DNA of 41,196 nucleotides, from the NCBI GenBank assembly GCA_947450225.1, contig CANFUO010000008.1:1-41196 (forward strand). The letters run 5' to 3'. The DNA comes from Burkholderiaceae bacterium. GTDB lineage: Bacteria; Pseudomonadota; Gammaproteobacteria; Burkholderiales; Burkholderiaceae. Positions 8,228 through 16,024 of this stretch are shown one piece after another. The notes beneath the pieces were generated by a model. The model was not told the DNA's origin. It made no database searches and saw only the letters and a program-made list of their open reading frames with translations. How positions within the stretch are numbered: the stretch's first letter is position 1; each line of letters opens with the position of its first letter. A program made the position numbers and the translations under genes.

Positions 8228-8998
8228 ATGTTACCCTCCTTGCAAGCGCATCAAGACTGTCTTATTCTGACCTTTAATCGACCAGAGGCCCTCAATGCGC
8301 TGTCTTTCTCTATACTTGATCACTTGGTCAAATTACTCGAAGAGGTTAAAAAGAGTTCTGCGCGTGCATTAATTATTACTGGCTCTGGAGATAAGGCGTT
8401 TTGTGCCGGTGCTGATATCAAAGAATTGTTAGGGCGCACTCGTCAAGAGCAACAAGCGGCCTCTGAGTTTGGTCAGTCTGTTTTTCAAGCAATTGAAAAT
8501 CTTTCTATTCCGAGTGTGGCGCTGATTAACGGCTACGCTTTTGGTGGTGGTTTGGAGCTTGCTTTGGCATGTACTTTCAGACTTGCAACCCCAAATGCCA
8601 AAATGGGGTTACCCGAAATTAAATTAGGCTTAATTCCAGGCTACGGTGGCACACAAAGACTATCGCGCACGATCGGCATTACTAAAGCTAACGAACTTAT
8701 TCTTACAGGGAAAACGATTGATGCTCAGCAAGCAATGGCAATGGGAATTTTAAATAAAATTCTTGAAAGTGGGAACACATTAGACCAAGCAGTAGCATTT
8801 TGCGCAGAGTTTTCTTCTTATAGCCTGCCGGTACTAAGCTTTGCCAAATCGGCTATCTTACGATCTTTTGATGTCGGGCTTCATGAAGGCCTTAAGGTTG
8901 AAAGCAATTTATCAACATTGGCGTATTCACTCGAAGACGCCAATGAGGGCATGCAGGCGTTTTTAGATAAAAGAAAACCTCAATTTAAGGATTGTTAA
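8228..8998 (+). CDS. Enoyl-CoA hydratase (BadK-like)
   Basis: A 256-residue crotonase with the complete hydratase active site. Glu110 lies in GGGLELALA and Glu130 in GLPEIKLGLIPGYGGTQ, the two residues that activate water. The oxyanion-hole segments AFCAGADIKE (58-67) and GYAFGGG (102-108) are also present. It would add water across the 2,3-double bond made by the acyl-CoA dehydrogenase of the same operon, giving the 3-hydroxyacyl-CoA. In the cyclohexanecarboxylate route this is the BadK step on cyclohex-1-ene-1-carboxyl-CoA. It differs clearly from the MenB-like paralogue three genes upstream, so the two are not redundant. The next gene begins 1 base after its stop. Confidence 0.87.
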   Translation: MLPSLQAHQDCLILTFNRPEALNALSFSILDHLVKLLEEVKKSSARALIITGSGDKAFCAGADIKELLGRTRQEQQAASEFGQSVFQAIENLSIPSVALINGYAFGGGLELALACTFRLATPNAKMGLPEIKLGLIPGYGGTQRLSRTIGITKANELILTGKTIDAQQAMAMGILNKILESGNTLDQAVAFCAEFSSYSLPVLSFAKSAILRSFDVGLHEGLKVESNLSTLAYSLEDANEGMQAFLDKRKPQFKDC

Positions 8999-8999
8999 T

Positions 9000-9746
9000 A
9001 TGCAAAATGGTCAACGAGTTGCCATAGTGACTGGTGGTAGTCGGGGAATTGGGGCGGCAATTGTGGTTGAGCTACTGCAACAGGAGTGGACTGTCGTTAA
9101 CTTAACGCGTAAGGGTTTAGGCATTGAAGAGTTTGCGCTTGATAGTCATTTATCGCCCAGATTAATTGCAATGTCTTGTGATATTACCCAAGCCAACTCT
9201 TTAAAAAGCGCGCTATCGCAAGTGCATGAACGTTTAGGCAGAATCGATGCATTAGTCAATAATGCAGGTATTCATCGAGAAGAAAAATCACATCTAATGA
9301 GCGAAGCAACTTGGGACGAAGTTATGGATACCAATGCAAAAGCGGTTTTCATTAGTTGCAAAGAAGCCTATCCTTACTTAATCCAACAACCTGCTTCAGT
9401 CATTATTAATATTGGCTCGTTTTTTGACAAAATGGGAGTTAAATCAAATCTTGCCTATTGCTCATCGAAGGCTGCCGTTGGCGCAATAACAAGATGTCTC
9501 GCTGTGGAGTGGGCAAGTAAAGGCGTTCGCGTTTTAGATGTGGCGCCCGGATATATCGAAACAGCTCTCAATCAAGATGCCATGAAAGGGCCTTTAGGTG
9601 AATTTTTGGCCAAGCGCATCCCCCGTAAAACACCCGGCACACCAAAAGAGGTAGCGTCTCTTGTTGCAACTTTGATGCAGCCTAACATGTCATTTTTAAC
9701 TGGTGATACCATTTATATTGATGGCGCTCACGCCATCGCTCATTAG
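9000..9746 (+). CDS. Short-chain dehydrogenase/reductase (BadH-like)
   Basis: A classical SDR of 248 residues that would oxidise the hydroxyacyl-CoA to the ketoacyl-CoA with NAD+. The cofactor loop TGGSRGIG is at 11-18, NNAG at 87-90, and the catalytic set is Ser140, Tyr153 and Lys157 (YxxxK). AAGGA at the end of the previous gene serves as the ribosome site. BadH performs this step on 2-hydroxycyclohexanecarboxyl-CoA, upstream of BadI ring opening, and a BadI-like gene is present in this operon. A FabG-like reductase is the alternative, but no other fatty acid synthesis genes are near. Confidence 0.84.
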   Translation: MQNGQRVAIVTGGSRGIGAAIVVELLQQEWTVVNLTRKGLGIEEFALDSHLSPRLIAMSCDITQANSLKSALSQVHERLGRIDALVNNAGIHREEKSHLMSEATWDEVMDTNAKAVFISCKEAYPYLIQQPASVIINIGSFFDKMGVKSNLAYCSSKAAVGAITRCLAVEWASKGVRVLDVAPGYIETALNQDAMKGPLGEFLAKRIPRKTPGTPKEVASLVATLMQPNMSFLTGDTIYIDGAHAIAH

Positions 9747-9754
9747 AAAATTTT

Positions 9755-10924
9755 ATGCAAACTATTTTTGAAAAATTAGATCAACACATTACTCTTTCGT
9801 CTGAGGAGTCCCAACTAATTCAAAGCGTGCAATCGGTCTGTCAAGATTTGATTGCCCCAAATGCGAAACGTTTTGATGAATCAGGTGAGTTTCCTTGGGA
9901 AAATATTCACGCAATCAATGAACTTGGGTTAAACGCGATGTTTATTCCGGAAGAGTATAGCGGAGCTCCTCTTTCCTATACTTCCTATTTATACTGTGTT
10001 CGCGAAATTAGTAAAGCCTGTGCTTCGACAGGGATCATTTGGGCGACAAATTTTCATGGCATGAAACCAATTATTGATTTTGGTACCGAAGAACAAAAGC
10101 TTCGCTTCTTACCGACCATTGCACAAGGTGGAATTGGTTCTTTGGCAATTACAGAACCTCACGCAGGCTCAGATGCTACGGGTATGCGCCTATCATTTAC
10201 GCCAGATGGTGACGACATTATTATTAATGGGAATAAGATTTTTATTTCTAACGGGGACGTTGCAGACTTATACCTTCTGTTTGGTAAATGGTCTGAAATT
10301 CCTGGATCTAAGGAGTCTATTTCAGCATTGGTTTTCGAAAAAGGTACGCCCGGTTTTAGCGTTTTAGGTACTGAGAAAAAAATGGGCCATCGTGCCGCAA
10401 GTACTGCGTCGATTTCTTTTAATAATTGTCGCGTACCGAGAAAAAATTTGCTATGTAACCCAGGTGATGGCTTAAAAATTCTTCTGTCGTCTTTAAATAA
10501 ATCTCGGCCCAGTGTGGCAGCTCACGCTCTAGGTATTGCACGTGCAGCTTTTGATGATGGTGTTAACTATATTAATGAGCGTCAACAATCTGGGAAAAAA
10601 ATTATTGAGTTTCAAGGGATACAATTTCAATTAGCAGATTTGGCAAGTGAGTTGTTTCTATGTGAAAGTCTGTTATGGTCTATTGCTCAATCAGTAGATG
10701 CTGGTGCGACTAATTTTGGTACAGAGGCATCCATTCTTAAATACCGTGCCACGGATGCCGCCATGAAAATCACAACTGAAGTTGTTGGTCTTTTTGGTGG
10801 TTATGGATATTGCCAAGATTATCGTGTGGAACGCTTAATGAGAGATGCCAAAATTACTCAAATTTGGGAAGGCACTAATCAAATTCATCGCCAACTTGTT
10901 GGACGACATTTCTTAAAAAAATAA
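9755..10924 (+). CDS. Acyl-CoA dehydrogenase (FAD; AliB-like)
   Basis: A flavoprotein of 389 residues that introduces the alpha,beta double bond into an acyl-CoA and passes electrons to ETF. Family signatures are SLAITEPHAGSD (129-140), the GHRAAST segment (211-217), and the C-terminal LFGGYGYCQDYRVERLMRDAKITQIWEGTNQI split across 346-377. The catalytic base is Glu372 in IWEGTNQ, the position used by short- and medium-chain enzymes. In the operon it would give the 1-ene-carboxyl-CoA for the hydratase. No etfAB genes lie in this window. The weak Shine-Dalgarno suggests coupling to the SDR gene 8 bases upstream. Confidence 0.9.
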   Translation: MQTIFEKLDQHITLSSEESQLIQSVQSVCQDLIAPNAKRFDESGEFPWENIHAINELGLNAMFIPEEYSGAPLSYTSYLYCVREISKACASTGIIWATNFHGMKPIIDFGTEEQKLRFLPTIAQGGIGSLAITEPHAGSDATGMRLSFTPDGDDIIINGNKIFISNGDVADLYLLFGKWSEIPGSKESISALVFEKGTPGFSVLGTEKKMGHRAASTASISFNNCRVPRKNLLCNPGDGLKILLSSLNKSRPSVAAHALGIARAAFDDGVNYINERQQSGKKIIEFQGIQFQLADLASELFLCESLLWSIAQSVDAGATNFGTEASILKYRATDAAMKITTEVVGLFGGYGYCQDYRVERLMRDAKITQIWEGTNQIHRQLVGRHFLKK

Positions 10925-10933
10925 AGGGCTTTT

Positions 10934-11809
10934 ATGTCTTTAATTCAAAAAGTGGGCGTTGTTGGCTGTGGGACCATGGGGTCAGGGATTGCTATTGTTT
11001 GTGCGCGAGCTGGCTTTGAAACCTATGTTGTGGATGCTAATGATAAAAATTTAAATAATCTCATTACCCAAAGTACTGATTTTTTCAAAAAATCAATCGC
11101 TAGAGGCAAAATGCCTGCTGATCAACTAGAGCCGACCATCAATCGCCTTCATACTAGTCAAAACTTAAGCTCTTTATCCCAATGTGACATTGTTATTGAG
11201 GCCATTTTTGAAGATTTAACTGTCAAACATGAGTTATTTAATGAGCTCCATACGATTTGTCCAAGCCATACACTTTTTGCTTCAAATACTTCTACGATCT
11301 CGATCACTGAAATTGCCGGCGGTTGTGGTCGTGATGATCGTTTTGTTGGCATGCATTTTTGCTTACCTGCGCAATTAATGAAATTAGTGGAGATGTCTCC
11401 TGGCTTAAACACCTCTGAGCAATCGTTTCAAGCGGCGTGGGAATTTTGTCAGGCTCTAGGACAAACCCCCGTTAAAACTCAAGATACTCCCGGCTTTATT
11501 CTGAATTATTTTTTAATTCCTTTTAACAATAATGCAATCCGTATGGTTGAATCTGGAATTGCTTCTCCGGAAGATATTGATAAAGCAATTAAAACTGCTT
11601 TGGGTTATGCAATGGGGCCAATGCAATTACTTGATCTTGTCGGAATGGATACCCAAAAACTTTTATGCCACGCCATGTACGGTTTAACGAATGAGCCTGA
11701 CGCTTCATGTCCACCTCTTGTTAGGCGAATGATTGCGGCAGGCCACCTCGGAAAAAAATCTGGTAGAGGTTTTTTTACATATAACGATTCAAAAATGTTT
11801 GGAGCTTAA
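10934..11809 (+). CDS. 3-hydroxyacyl-CoA dehydrogenase, N-terminal catalytic half (PaaH-like)
   Basis: An NAD-dependent 3-hydroxyacyl-CoA dehydrogenase of 291 residues, with a Rossmann domain (GVVGCGTMGSGIA, 8-20) and the 3HCDH C-terminal domain. Ser120, His141, Glu153 and Asn191 reproduce the spacing of the catalytic set of the human enzyme (137, 158, 170, 208). The usual HFFNP is HFCLP here, an oddity next to the active site. A good AAGGG ribosome site precedes the ATG. With BadI-type ring opening giving a dicarboxylyl-CoA, a PaaH-type enzyme for 3-hydroxydicarboxylyl-CoA fits well. Its frame continues into the next gene after one TAA. Confidence 0.88.
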   Translation: MSLIQKVGVVGCGTMGSGIAIVCARAGFETYVVDANDKNLNNLITQSTDFFKKSIARGKMPADQLEPTINRLHTSQNLSSLSQCDIVIEAIFEDLTVKHELFNELHTICPSHTLFASNTSTISITEIAGGCGRDDRFVGMHFCLPAQLMKLVEMSPGLNTSEQSFQAAWEFCQALGQTPVKTQDTPGFILNYFLIPFNNNAIRMVESGIASPEDIDKAIKTALGYAMGPMQLLDLVGMDTQKLLCHAMYGLTNEPDASCPPLVRRMIAAGHLGKKSGRGFFTYNDSKMFGA

Positions 11810-12460
11810 ATGATTGCCTCACAAATCATCGATACTGGAAATAGTAAATCCTTTCCGAAAGGCCTGACTTTATCTTCAGCAAGTGGCGATAAAACTCAAT
11901 CTCTCATCATTATTGGAGATGGTGTTGCAAAAGCATATCAAACTATTTCAAACCCCGAACAATATGACCTTATCCTTCTCGAATTAGATTTGGAGTGCCT
12001 AGGGGTGCATACGGGCGAGAGCATGGGCACAGAAGGTTCCTCTGTTTTAGGCTTCGCGAGATTTAAACTTGGTGATGATCCTCCTTCGCAATTGATAGAA
12101 TTAGTCAAACAACCCAATAGTTCCCCCACAGCAATTGCCCAAGCCAAATCTTTTTTTGAGGAGCAACAATTTGTTGTTGCTGTTTGTGCAGATACCCCAG
12201 GAAGAATCGTTAATCGATTAATACGGCCTTATTTCAATGCTGTATTACGACGACTTGATGATGGTTTGGCCAGTGCCAATGATATGGATCTTACCCTCAA
12301 GCTCGGCTTAGGTTATCCCGAAGGTCCTTTATCTCTTTTATCTCGAACTGGGTTAGAGCACCATGCCAAAGTTTCTCAATCGTTGTTTGAGGCTCTAGGT
12401 AAGTCTGAGTTTTCGCCAGCGCGTCGTGCCCAAGTTGCTCTTGGTAAAAATCAGAAATAA
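11810..12460 (+). CDS. 3-hydroxyacyl-CoA dehydrogenase C-terminal-like protein (second half of a PaaH-type enzyme)
   Basis: A 216-residue protein made of a reduced Rossmann-like part (about 30-110) and a 3HCDH C-terminal domain (TPGRIVNRLIRPYFNAVLRR, then LKLGLGYPEGPLSLL). This is the architecture of the second half of the 475-residue PaaH. It has no NAD-binding glycine loop or catalytic His and cannot act alone. It starts directly after the stop codon of the preceding gene and in the same frame, with GGAG five bases before the stop-start junction, so it is probably translated by re-initiation and forms a complex with the first half. A recent nonsense mutation is the alternative. Confidence 0.78.
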   Translation: MIASQIIDTGNSKSFPKGLTLSSASGDKTQSLIIIGDGVAKAYQTISNPEQYDLILLELDLECLGVHTGESMGTEGSSVLGFARFKLGDDPPSQLIELVKQPNSSPTAIAQAKSFFEEQQFVVAVCADTPGRIVNRLIRPYFNAVLRRLDDGLASANDMDLTLKLGLGYPEGPLSLLSRTGLEHHAKVSQSLFEALGKSEFSPARRAQVALGKNQK

Positions 12461-12461
12461 A

Positions 12462-13589
12462 ATGCGCGCTCCCCTTCCACTTCAAGGCATCAAAGTTCTC
12501 GACTTTAGTACGCTTCTGCCTGGTCCTGTTTGCTCTCTTTTATTGGCTAAATCTGGCGCAGAGGTAATAAAAATTGAGCGTCCAGTTGGTGGCGATGAGA
12601 TGCGCTCTTATCATCCAAAGTCTCACGACGACAGTGGCAACTTTATCATTCTTAATCGCGGGAAAAAAAGTCTTGCCCTTGACTTAAAAAAACCTGAATC
12701 ACTTACGCTGATTTACGATTTAGTTAAGACTTGCGATATCGTTCTCGAACAATTTAGGCCCGGTGTCATGGATCGCCTTTTACTCGGCTTTCATACCTTA
12801 AAGGAAATCAACCCGCGTTTAATTTATTGCTCCATCACAGGTTATGGGCAAACTGGACCACTTGCAACAGTTGCGGCTCATGACCTCAACTATATGGCAC
12901 ATGCCGGATTACTTTCTTTAGTGGGTACTGGCGAGCAGAATAATATCCCAAGCCTTCCCCCAGCATTGATTGCTGATATTGCTGGTGGCGCCTATCCTGC
13001 TTTTATGAATATTTTATTAGCTCTGCGGCAGCGTGACCTGACGAATGAAGCTATTCACATTGATGTGGCAATGAGTGAAAACTTATTCGCCTTCCAGTAT
13101 TGGGGCATTGTTAATCGCGACTTATTGGGTAAGTCGCCCGGCTATTCAGATGATCTTGTAACAGGCGGCTCTGCGAGATATCATATTTATGAAACTCAGG
13201 ATCATCGATTCATCGCTGCAGCTCCTCTCGAAGATAAATTTTGGGGTTTGTTTTGTGAGTTAATTCAATTGCCTGAGCAGTATCGGCTGCCTGATGCCTC
13301 AAGCAATGAGGTAACTCACGCGATTGCAAACATTTTCAAATCTCAGACAAGCGCCTTTTGGCTACAATTGTTTGAAGGTAAAGACGTCTGTTGCAACTTA
13401 GTGCTTCGTCTAGATGAGGCGATGGCAGATCCTCATTTTAAACAACGTCATATTTTTGACCAGTTTATTAGTGATGGCGAAGATTTATTAACCGCCCTAC
13501 CGCTTCCTTTGGCAAAAAATCTATCTGATCCAACAAGTAAAATGCCCTATCCACATTTAGGCGAACACAACGACGAATTTATTAAATAA
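12462..13589 (+). CDS. Alpha-methylacyl-CoA racemase-like CaiB-family protein
   Basis: Last gene of the operon; 375 residues from the ATG at 12462, one base after the previous stop. A GTG at 12426 would extend it by 12 residues into the upstream gene, which I reject. It is a class III fold protein, but unlike the first gene it carries the racemase set. His140 and Asp172 with Glu257 in PLEDKF have spacings of 32 and 85, against 30 and 85 for His126, Asp156 and Glu241 of the mycobacterial racemase. This suggests epimerisation at the alpha carbon of a 2-branched acyl-CoA, as a ring or methyl-branched acid would need. CoA transfer using Asp141 is the alternative. Confidence 0.78.
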   Translation: MRAPLPLQGIKVLDFSTLLPGPVCSLLLAKSGAEVIKIERPVGGDEMRSYHPKSHDDSGNFIILNRGKKSLALDLKKPESLTLIYDLVKTCDIVLEQFRPGVMDRLLLGFHTLKEINPRLIYCSITGYGQTGPLATVAAHDLNYMAHAGLLSLVGTGEQNNIPSLPPALIADIAGGAYPAFMNILLALRQRDLTNEAIHIDVAMSENLFAFQYWGIVNRDLLGKSPGYSDDLVTGGSARYHIYETQDHRFIAAAPLEDKFWGLFCELIQLPEQYRLPDASSNEVTHAIANIFKSQTSAFWLQLFEGKDVCCNLVLRLDEAMADPHFKQRHIFDQFISDGEDLLTALPLPLAKNLSDPTSKMPYPHLGEHNDEFIK

Positions 13590-13620
13590 AAAAGCACCGT
13601 TCAAAAACGGTGCTTTTTTT
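13590..13620. terminator. Bidirectional intrinsic terminator
   Basis: GCACCGTT-CAAA-AACGGTGC (13594-13613) is flanked by A4 on the left and T7 on the right. It ends the acyl-CoA operon on the + strand and, read on the other strand, the convergent OmpA-family gene, whose stop is 15 bases away. Confidence 0.93.
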
Positions 13621-13634
13621 CTCGTGCTCAATTA

Positions 13635-14339
13635 TTACTTAGCGGTTTGTTTTGCAAAACCATTGAACTTCACCTCAACACGACGATTTGGTGCTTCACA
13701 CACAGTTCGTGATACAGCACGTCCATTTACTTTCATGCCGTTACATGTTGCAGGATTAACAACAAAGTTAGTTGCTCCATAACCGTCATAACTTATCTTA
13801 GAAGGAGGAACACCCTTAGAGGCTAAATAATCATTAACACTTTTTGCGCGATTTTTAGATAGAGGCCCATTTATTTTGTCGTTACCTTGTGAGTCTGTAA
13901 AGCCACTAATAACAAGACTATCTAAATCGTAATTGGCCAACTTTGCATAAGCTGCGTCAAGAATTTGCTTGCCCTTTGGAGAAATGACTGCAGAACCTAA
14001 TGCATATGCACCATCAGCACCTAAAGTAAAAGCGCCTGAAACCGGCTGTCTCGTTTGAACAACTTGTTGTTGAACTGGGGCTGCAACAGGAGCCGCCGGA
14101 GCAGCAACAATTTTAGCTGGAGCACCATCGCAGAGTGCATTAGCAGTAGCGGGAGTCCAAAAATTATCTCTCCAACAGAGCTCATCTGTACCGTTTTTCC
14201 AAACATAACCGTTTGCAGCACCACTCCAGTTATCGTTCGCTGGTTGTTTATTCACTTCGTACGCAATGGGGGCAGCTTGAGCAGCCACTACGAATGAGGC
14301 AAGCGCTACAGCCGTGCCAAATTTGCCAAAATTGTTCAT
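13635..14339 (-). CDS. OmpA-family outer-membrane/peptidoglycan-binding protein
   Basis: A secreted protein of 234 residues with a signal peptide (1-22, cut after AQA). A short N-terminal domain holds a cysteine pair (DELCWRDNFW and NALCDG), followed by a proline/alanine/valine-rich linker (about 72-95) and an OmpA C-terminal domain (about 100-228). That domain shows ISGFTDSQGND, LSKNRAKSVNDYL and the RRVEV end that bind peptidoglycan, plus a second cysteine pair in the loop before it. No eight-stranded barrel is present. A perfect AGGAGG six bases before the ATG and the strong terminator suggest high expression. It stands alone, divergent from the desaturase gene. Confidence 0.92.
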   Translation of the reverse strand: MNNFGKFGTAVALASFVVAAQAAPIAYEVNKQPANDNWSGAANGYVWKNGTDELCWRDNFWTPATANALCDGAPAKIVAAPAAPVAAPVQQQVVQTRQPVSGAFTLGADGAYALGSAVISPKGKQILDAAYAKLANYDLDSLVISGFTDSQGNDKINGPLSKNRAKSVNDYLASKGVPPSKISYDGYGATNFVVNPATCNGMKVNGRAVSRTVCEAPNRRVEVKFNGFAKQTAK

Positions 14340-14632
14340 GTAAATCCTCCTAGATTTTTAAGTAATTTCACCGAATGCTTTTAATTTACATATAAATTAT
14401 TACGGTTTGACGCCTTGTAATAAATACTGTTAAGGCAATCATACAATGCAAATTTTACGGTTTCGCATTGTTGTATACATACAACGCTCTATTGAATTTC
14501 ATTTTCAGAGAATTGTTCTTTTTCGGAACAATATTACTTTTTTATCTTAATAAAGTCTGCGATTAATTCAAGATACATACGTCTTTTTCAAAACATCGAT
14601 AAAATAGCGATTGGTACAAATTTTTTAAATCT
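14340..14632. promoter_or_regulatory. Divergent control region with several dyads
   Basis: The gap between the OmpA-family gene and the desaturase holds no gene. It contains TTGTAT-AC-ATACAA (14471-14484), ATTGTTC / GAACAAT (14512-14532), ACAATGC / GCATTGT (14443-14471), and two near-identical direct copies, AAATTATTACGGTTT (14394-14408) and AAATTTTACGGTTT (14450-14463). Such density suggests regulator binding or phased promoters for both genes. No promoter was assigned. Confidence 0.45.
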
Positions 14633-15751
14633 ATGACAAATCATCAAAGCACTGCTCCTTCTCTAGATATCCAACCTATTCCAGTAGGCTTACCAATTCC
14701 TAACCGAAAAATTATTCGTGGCTGGATAGAGCCTTTTGCTGAAAAAGAAACGGCAAAAGCTATTCTATTACTCGCCATTGATATCTTGATTTGGTTAACG
14801 CTGATTGCTGGTACTGTTTTTATTGAAAATTTACTTGTAAAAATTATTTTAGGTAATGTTGCAGGATTTTGGATTGGTCGTCTTTTCATTTTGGGTCATG
14901 ATGCCTGTCATCAAAGCTATACGCCGCATCGTGAGCTTAATAAGATTTTAGGCCGTATTGCCTTTTTACCTTCTTTAACTCCATATAGTCTTTGGGAAGT
15001 TGGTCATAATGTTGTCCATCATGGTCAAACAAACTTGAAAGGCTTTGATTTTGTTTGGGCGCCTGCTAGCTTGGCGGAGTTTCAAGCAATGCCGGTCTGG
15101 CGTCAAAACTTAGAGCGCATCTATCGAAGCGGCTGGGGCCCAGTTGTTTACTATATGCTTGAAATTTGGTGGAATAAGATGTACTTCCCTAATAGTAAAA
15201 ATATGCCTTCGACTCGTAAAGTTTTTTTAAAAGACAATCTTTTGGTGTCTGCTTTTTGGATTTTATGGATTGGTGTTCTCCTGTATGCCGCTTTTGCAAC
15301 CAGTCAATCCGTTCTTGTGCTATGGATTTGTGGCTTTGTGATTCCATTTGTTTTTTGGAATGGCATGATTGGTTGGGTGGTTTATGTCCATCACACCCAT
15401 CCTAGTGTGTCTTGGTACGACAATAAATCTGAGTGGCTTCGTGCTCAACCGTTTGTATCTACAACAGTCCATTTAACATTTAAATATCATTTTGGTGTTT
15501 TAATGCACCATATCATGGAACATACTGCTCACCATGTGGATATGGGTGTTCCTCTATACAAGTTGGCTTCTGCCCAAAACAAGTTAGAAGAGCTTTTGCC
15601 TGAGAGAATCATCAAACAAGCCTTTTCATGGTCTTGGTATTTTGAAACAGCGAAGCTTTGCAAGCTTTATGACTACAAAAATAAATTGTGGACTGATTTC
15701 CAAGGAAATAAGACAGCTGCTTCTATTCAGGTTGTGCTTAGCCCACAATAA
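14633..15751 (+). CDS. Membrane fatty acid desaturase
   Basis: An integral-membrane di-iron desaturase of 372 residues, acting on acyl chains of membrane lipids. The three histidine boxes are HDACH (89-93), HNVVHH (125-130) and HTAHH (297-301), with further His at 253, 254 and 256. Hydrophobic segments lie at about 43-80, 205-222 and 226-252, placing the boxes in the cytoplasm. The pattern is that of acyl-lipid delta-9/delta-12 type enzymes with HxxxH, HxxHH and HxxHH. The regiochemistry cannot be read. No Shine-Dalgarno is seen. It may adjust membrane fluidity in the cold; the electron donor is not in the window. Confidence 0.88.
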   Translation: MTNHQSTAPSLDIQPIPVGLPIPNRKIIRGWIEPFAEKETAKAILLLAIDILIWLTLIAGTVFIENLLVKIILGNVAGFWIGRLFILGHDACHQSYTPHRELNKILGRIAFLPSLTPYSLWEVGHNVVHHGQTNLKGFDFVWAPASLAEFQAMPVWRQNLERIYRSGWGPVVYYMLEIWWNKMYFPNSKNMPSTRKVFLKDNLLVSAFWILWIGVLLYAAFATSQSVLVLWICGFVIPFVFWNGMIGWVVYVHHTHPSVSWYDNKSEWLRAQPFVSTTVHLTFKYHFGVLMHHIMEHTAHHVDMGVPLYKLASAQNKLEELLPERIIKQAFSWSWYFETAKLCKLYDYKNKLWTDFQGNKTAASIQVVLSPQ

Positions 15752-15757
15752 TGGTGT

Positions 15758-15780
15758 CATTTTAAAACTAGGTTAAAATG
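15758..15780. repeat. AT-rich hairpin after the desaturase
   Basis: CATTTTAA (15758-15765) and TTAAAATG (15773-15780) form an 8-bp stem with a seven-base loop just past the desaturase stop. No clean T tract follows, so terminator function is doubtful. Confidence 0.35.
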
Positions 15781-15809
15781 GAGTTTTGTTGCTTGGGCTG
15801 TAAAAAACA

Positions 15810-16016
15810 ATGACTACAACGACTACTACAACGACGACGACTACATCTGCCACAACCGAATCAACTAGTCAGTCTCTAAAATTTTGCTCCTCCTGTAGCC
15901 GGGAAAAGAGACTTGATGGTGGGACATGGATTCCAACCAGCAATCGAAAGCAACGTTGGATTTGCGCAAGCTGTCTTTATAATCGCACCCACCGAACTGG
16001 CGCAATCAAGTCTTAA
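15810..16016 (+). CDS. Small zinc-ribbon protein with poly-threonine N-terminus
   Basis: An unrecognised 68-residue protein. Residues 2-12 are eleven threonines encoded by a run of ACN codons, followed by a Ser/Thr-rich stretch. The rest has two CxxC knuckles, CSSC (26-29) and CASC (52-55), 22 residues apart, with an RWIC approach to the second, as expected for a single zinc ribbon. The C-terminus is basic. It has no signal peptide, so it is probably cytoplasmic and may bind nucleic acid or a protein. No Shine-Dalgarno precedes the only ATG. It ends 8 bases from the convergent hydrolase gene. I judge it real from the zinc ribbon; function unknown. Confidence 0.65.
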   Translation: MTTTTTTTTTTTSATTESTSQSLKFCSSCSREKRLDGGTWIPTSNRKQRWICASCLYNRTHRTGAIKS

Positions 16017-16024
16017 TCCGCTAC

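Noticed and set aside
11807..11812. The in-frame stop between the two dehydrogenase halves read as a pseudogene
   Set aside because: Both halves are free of other damage and the second has a well-placed GGAG and ATG, so I list two genes and report the split as a finding.
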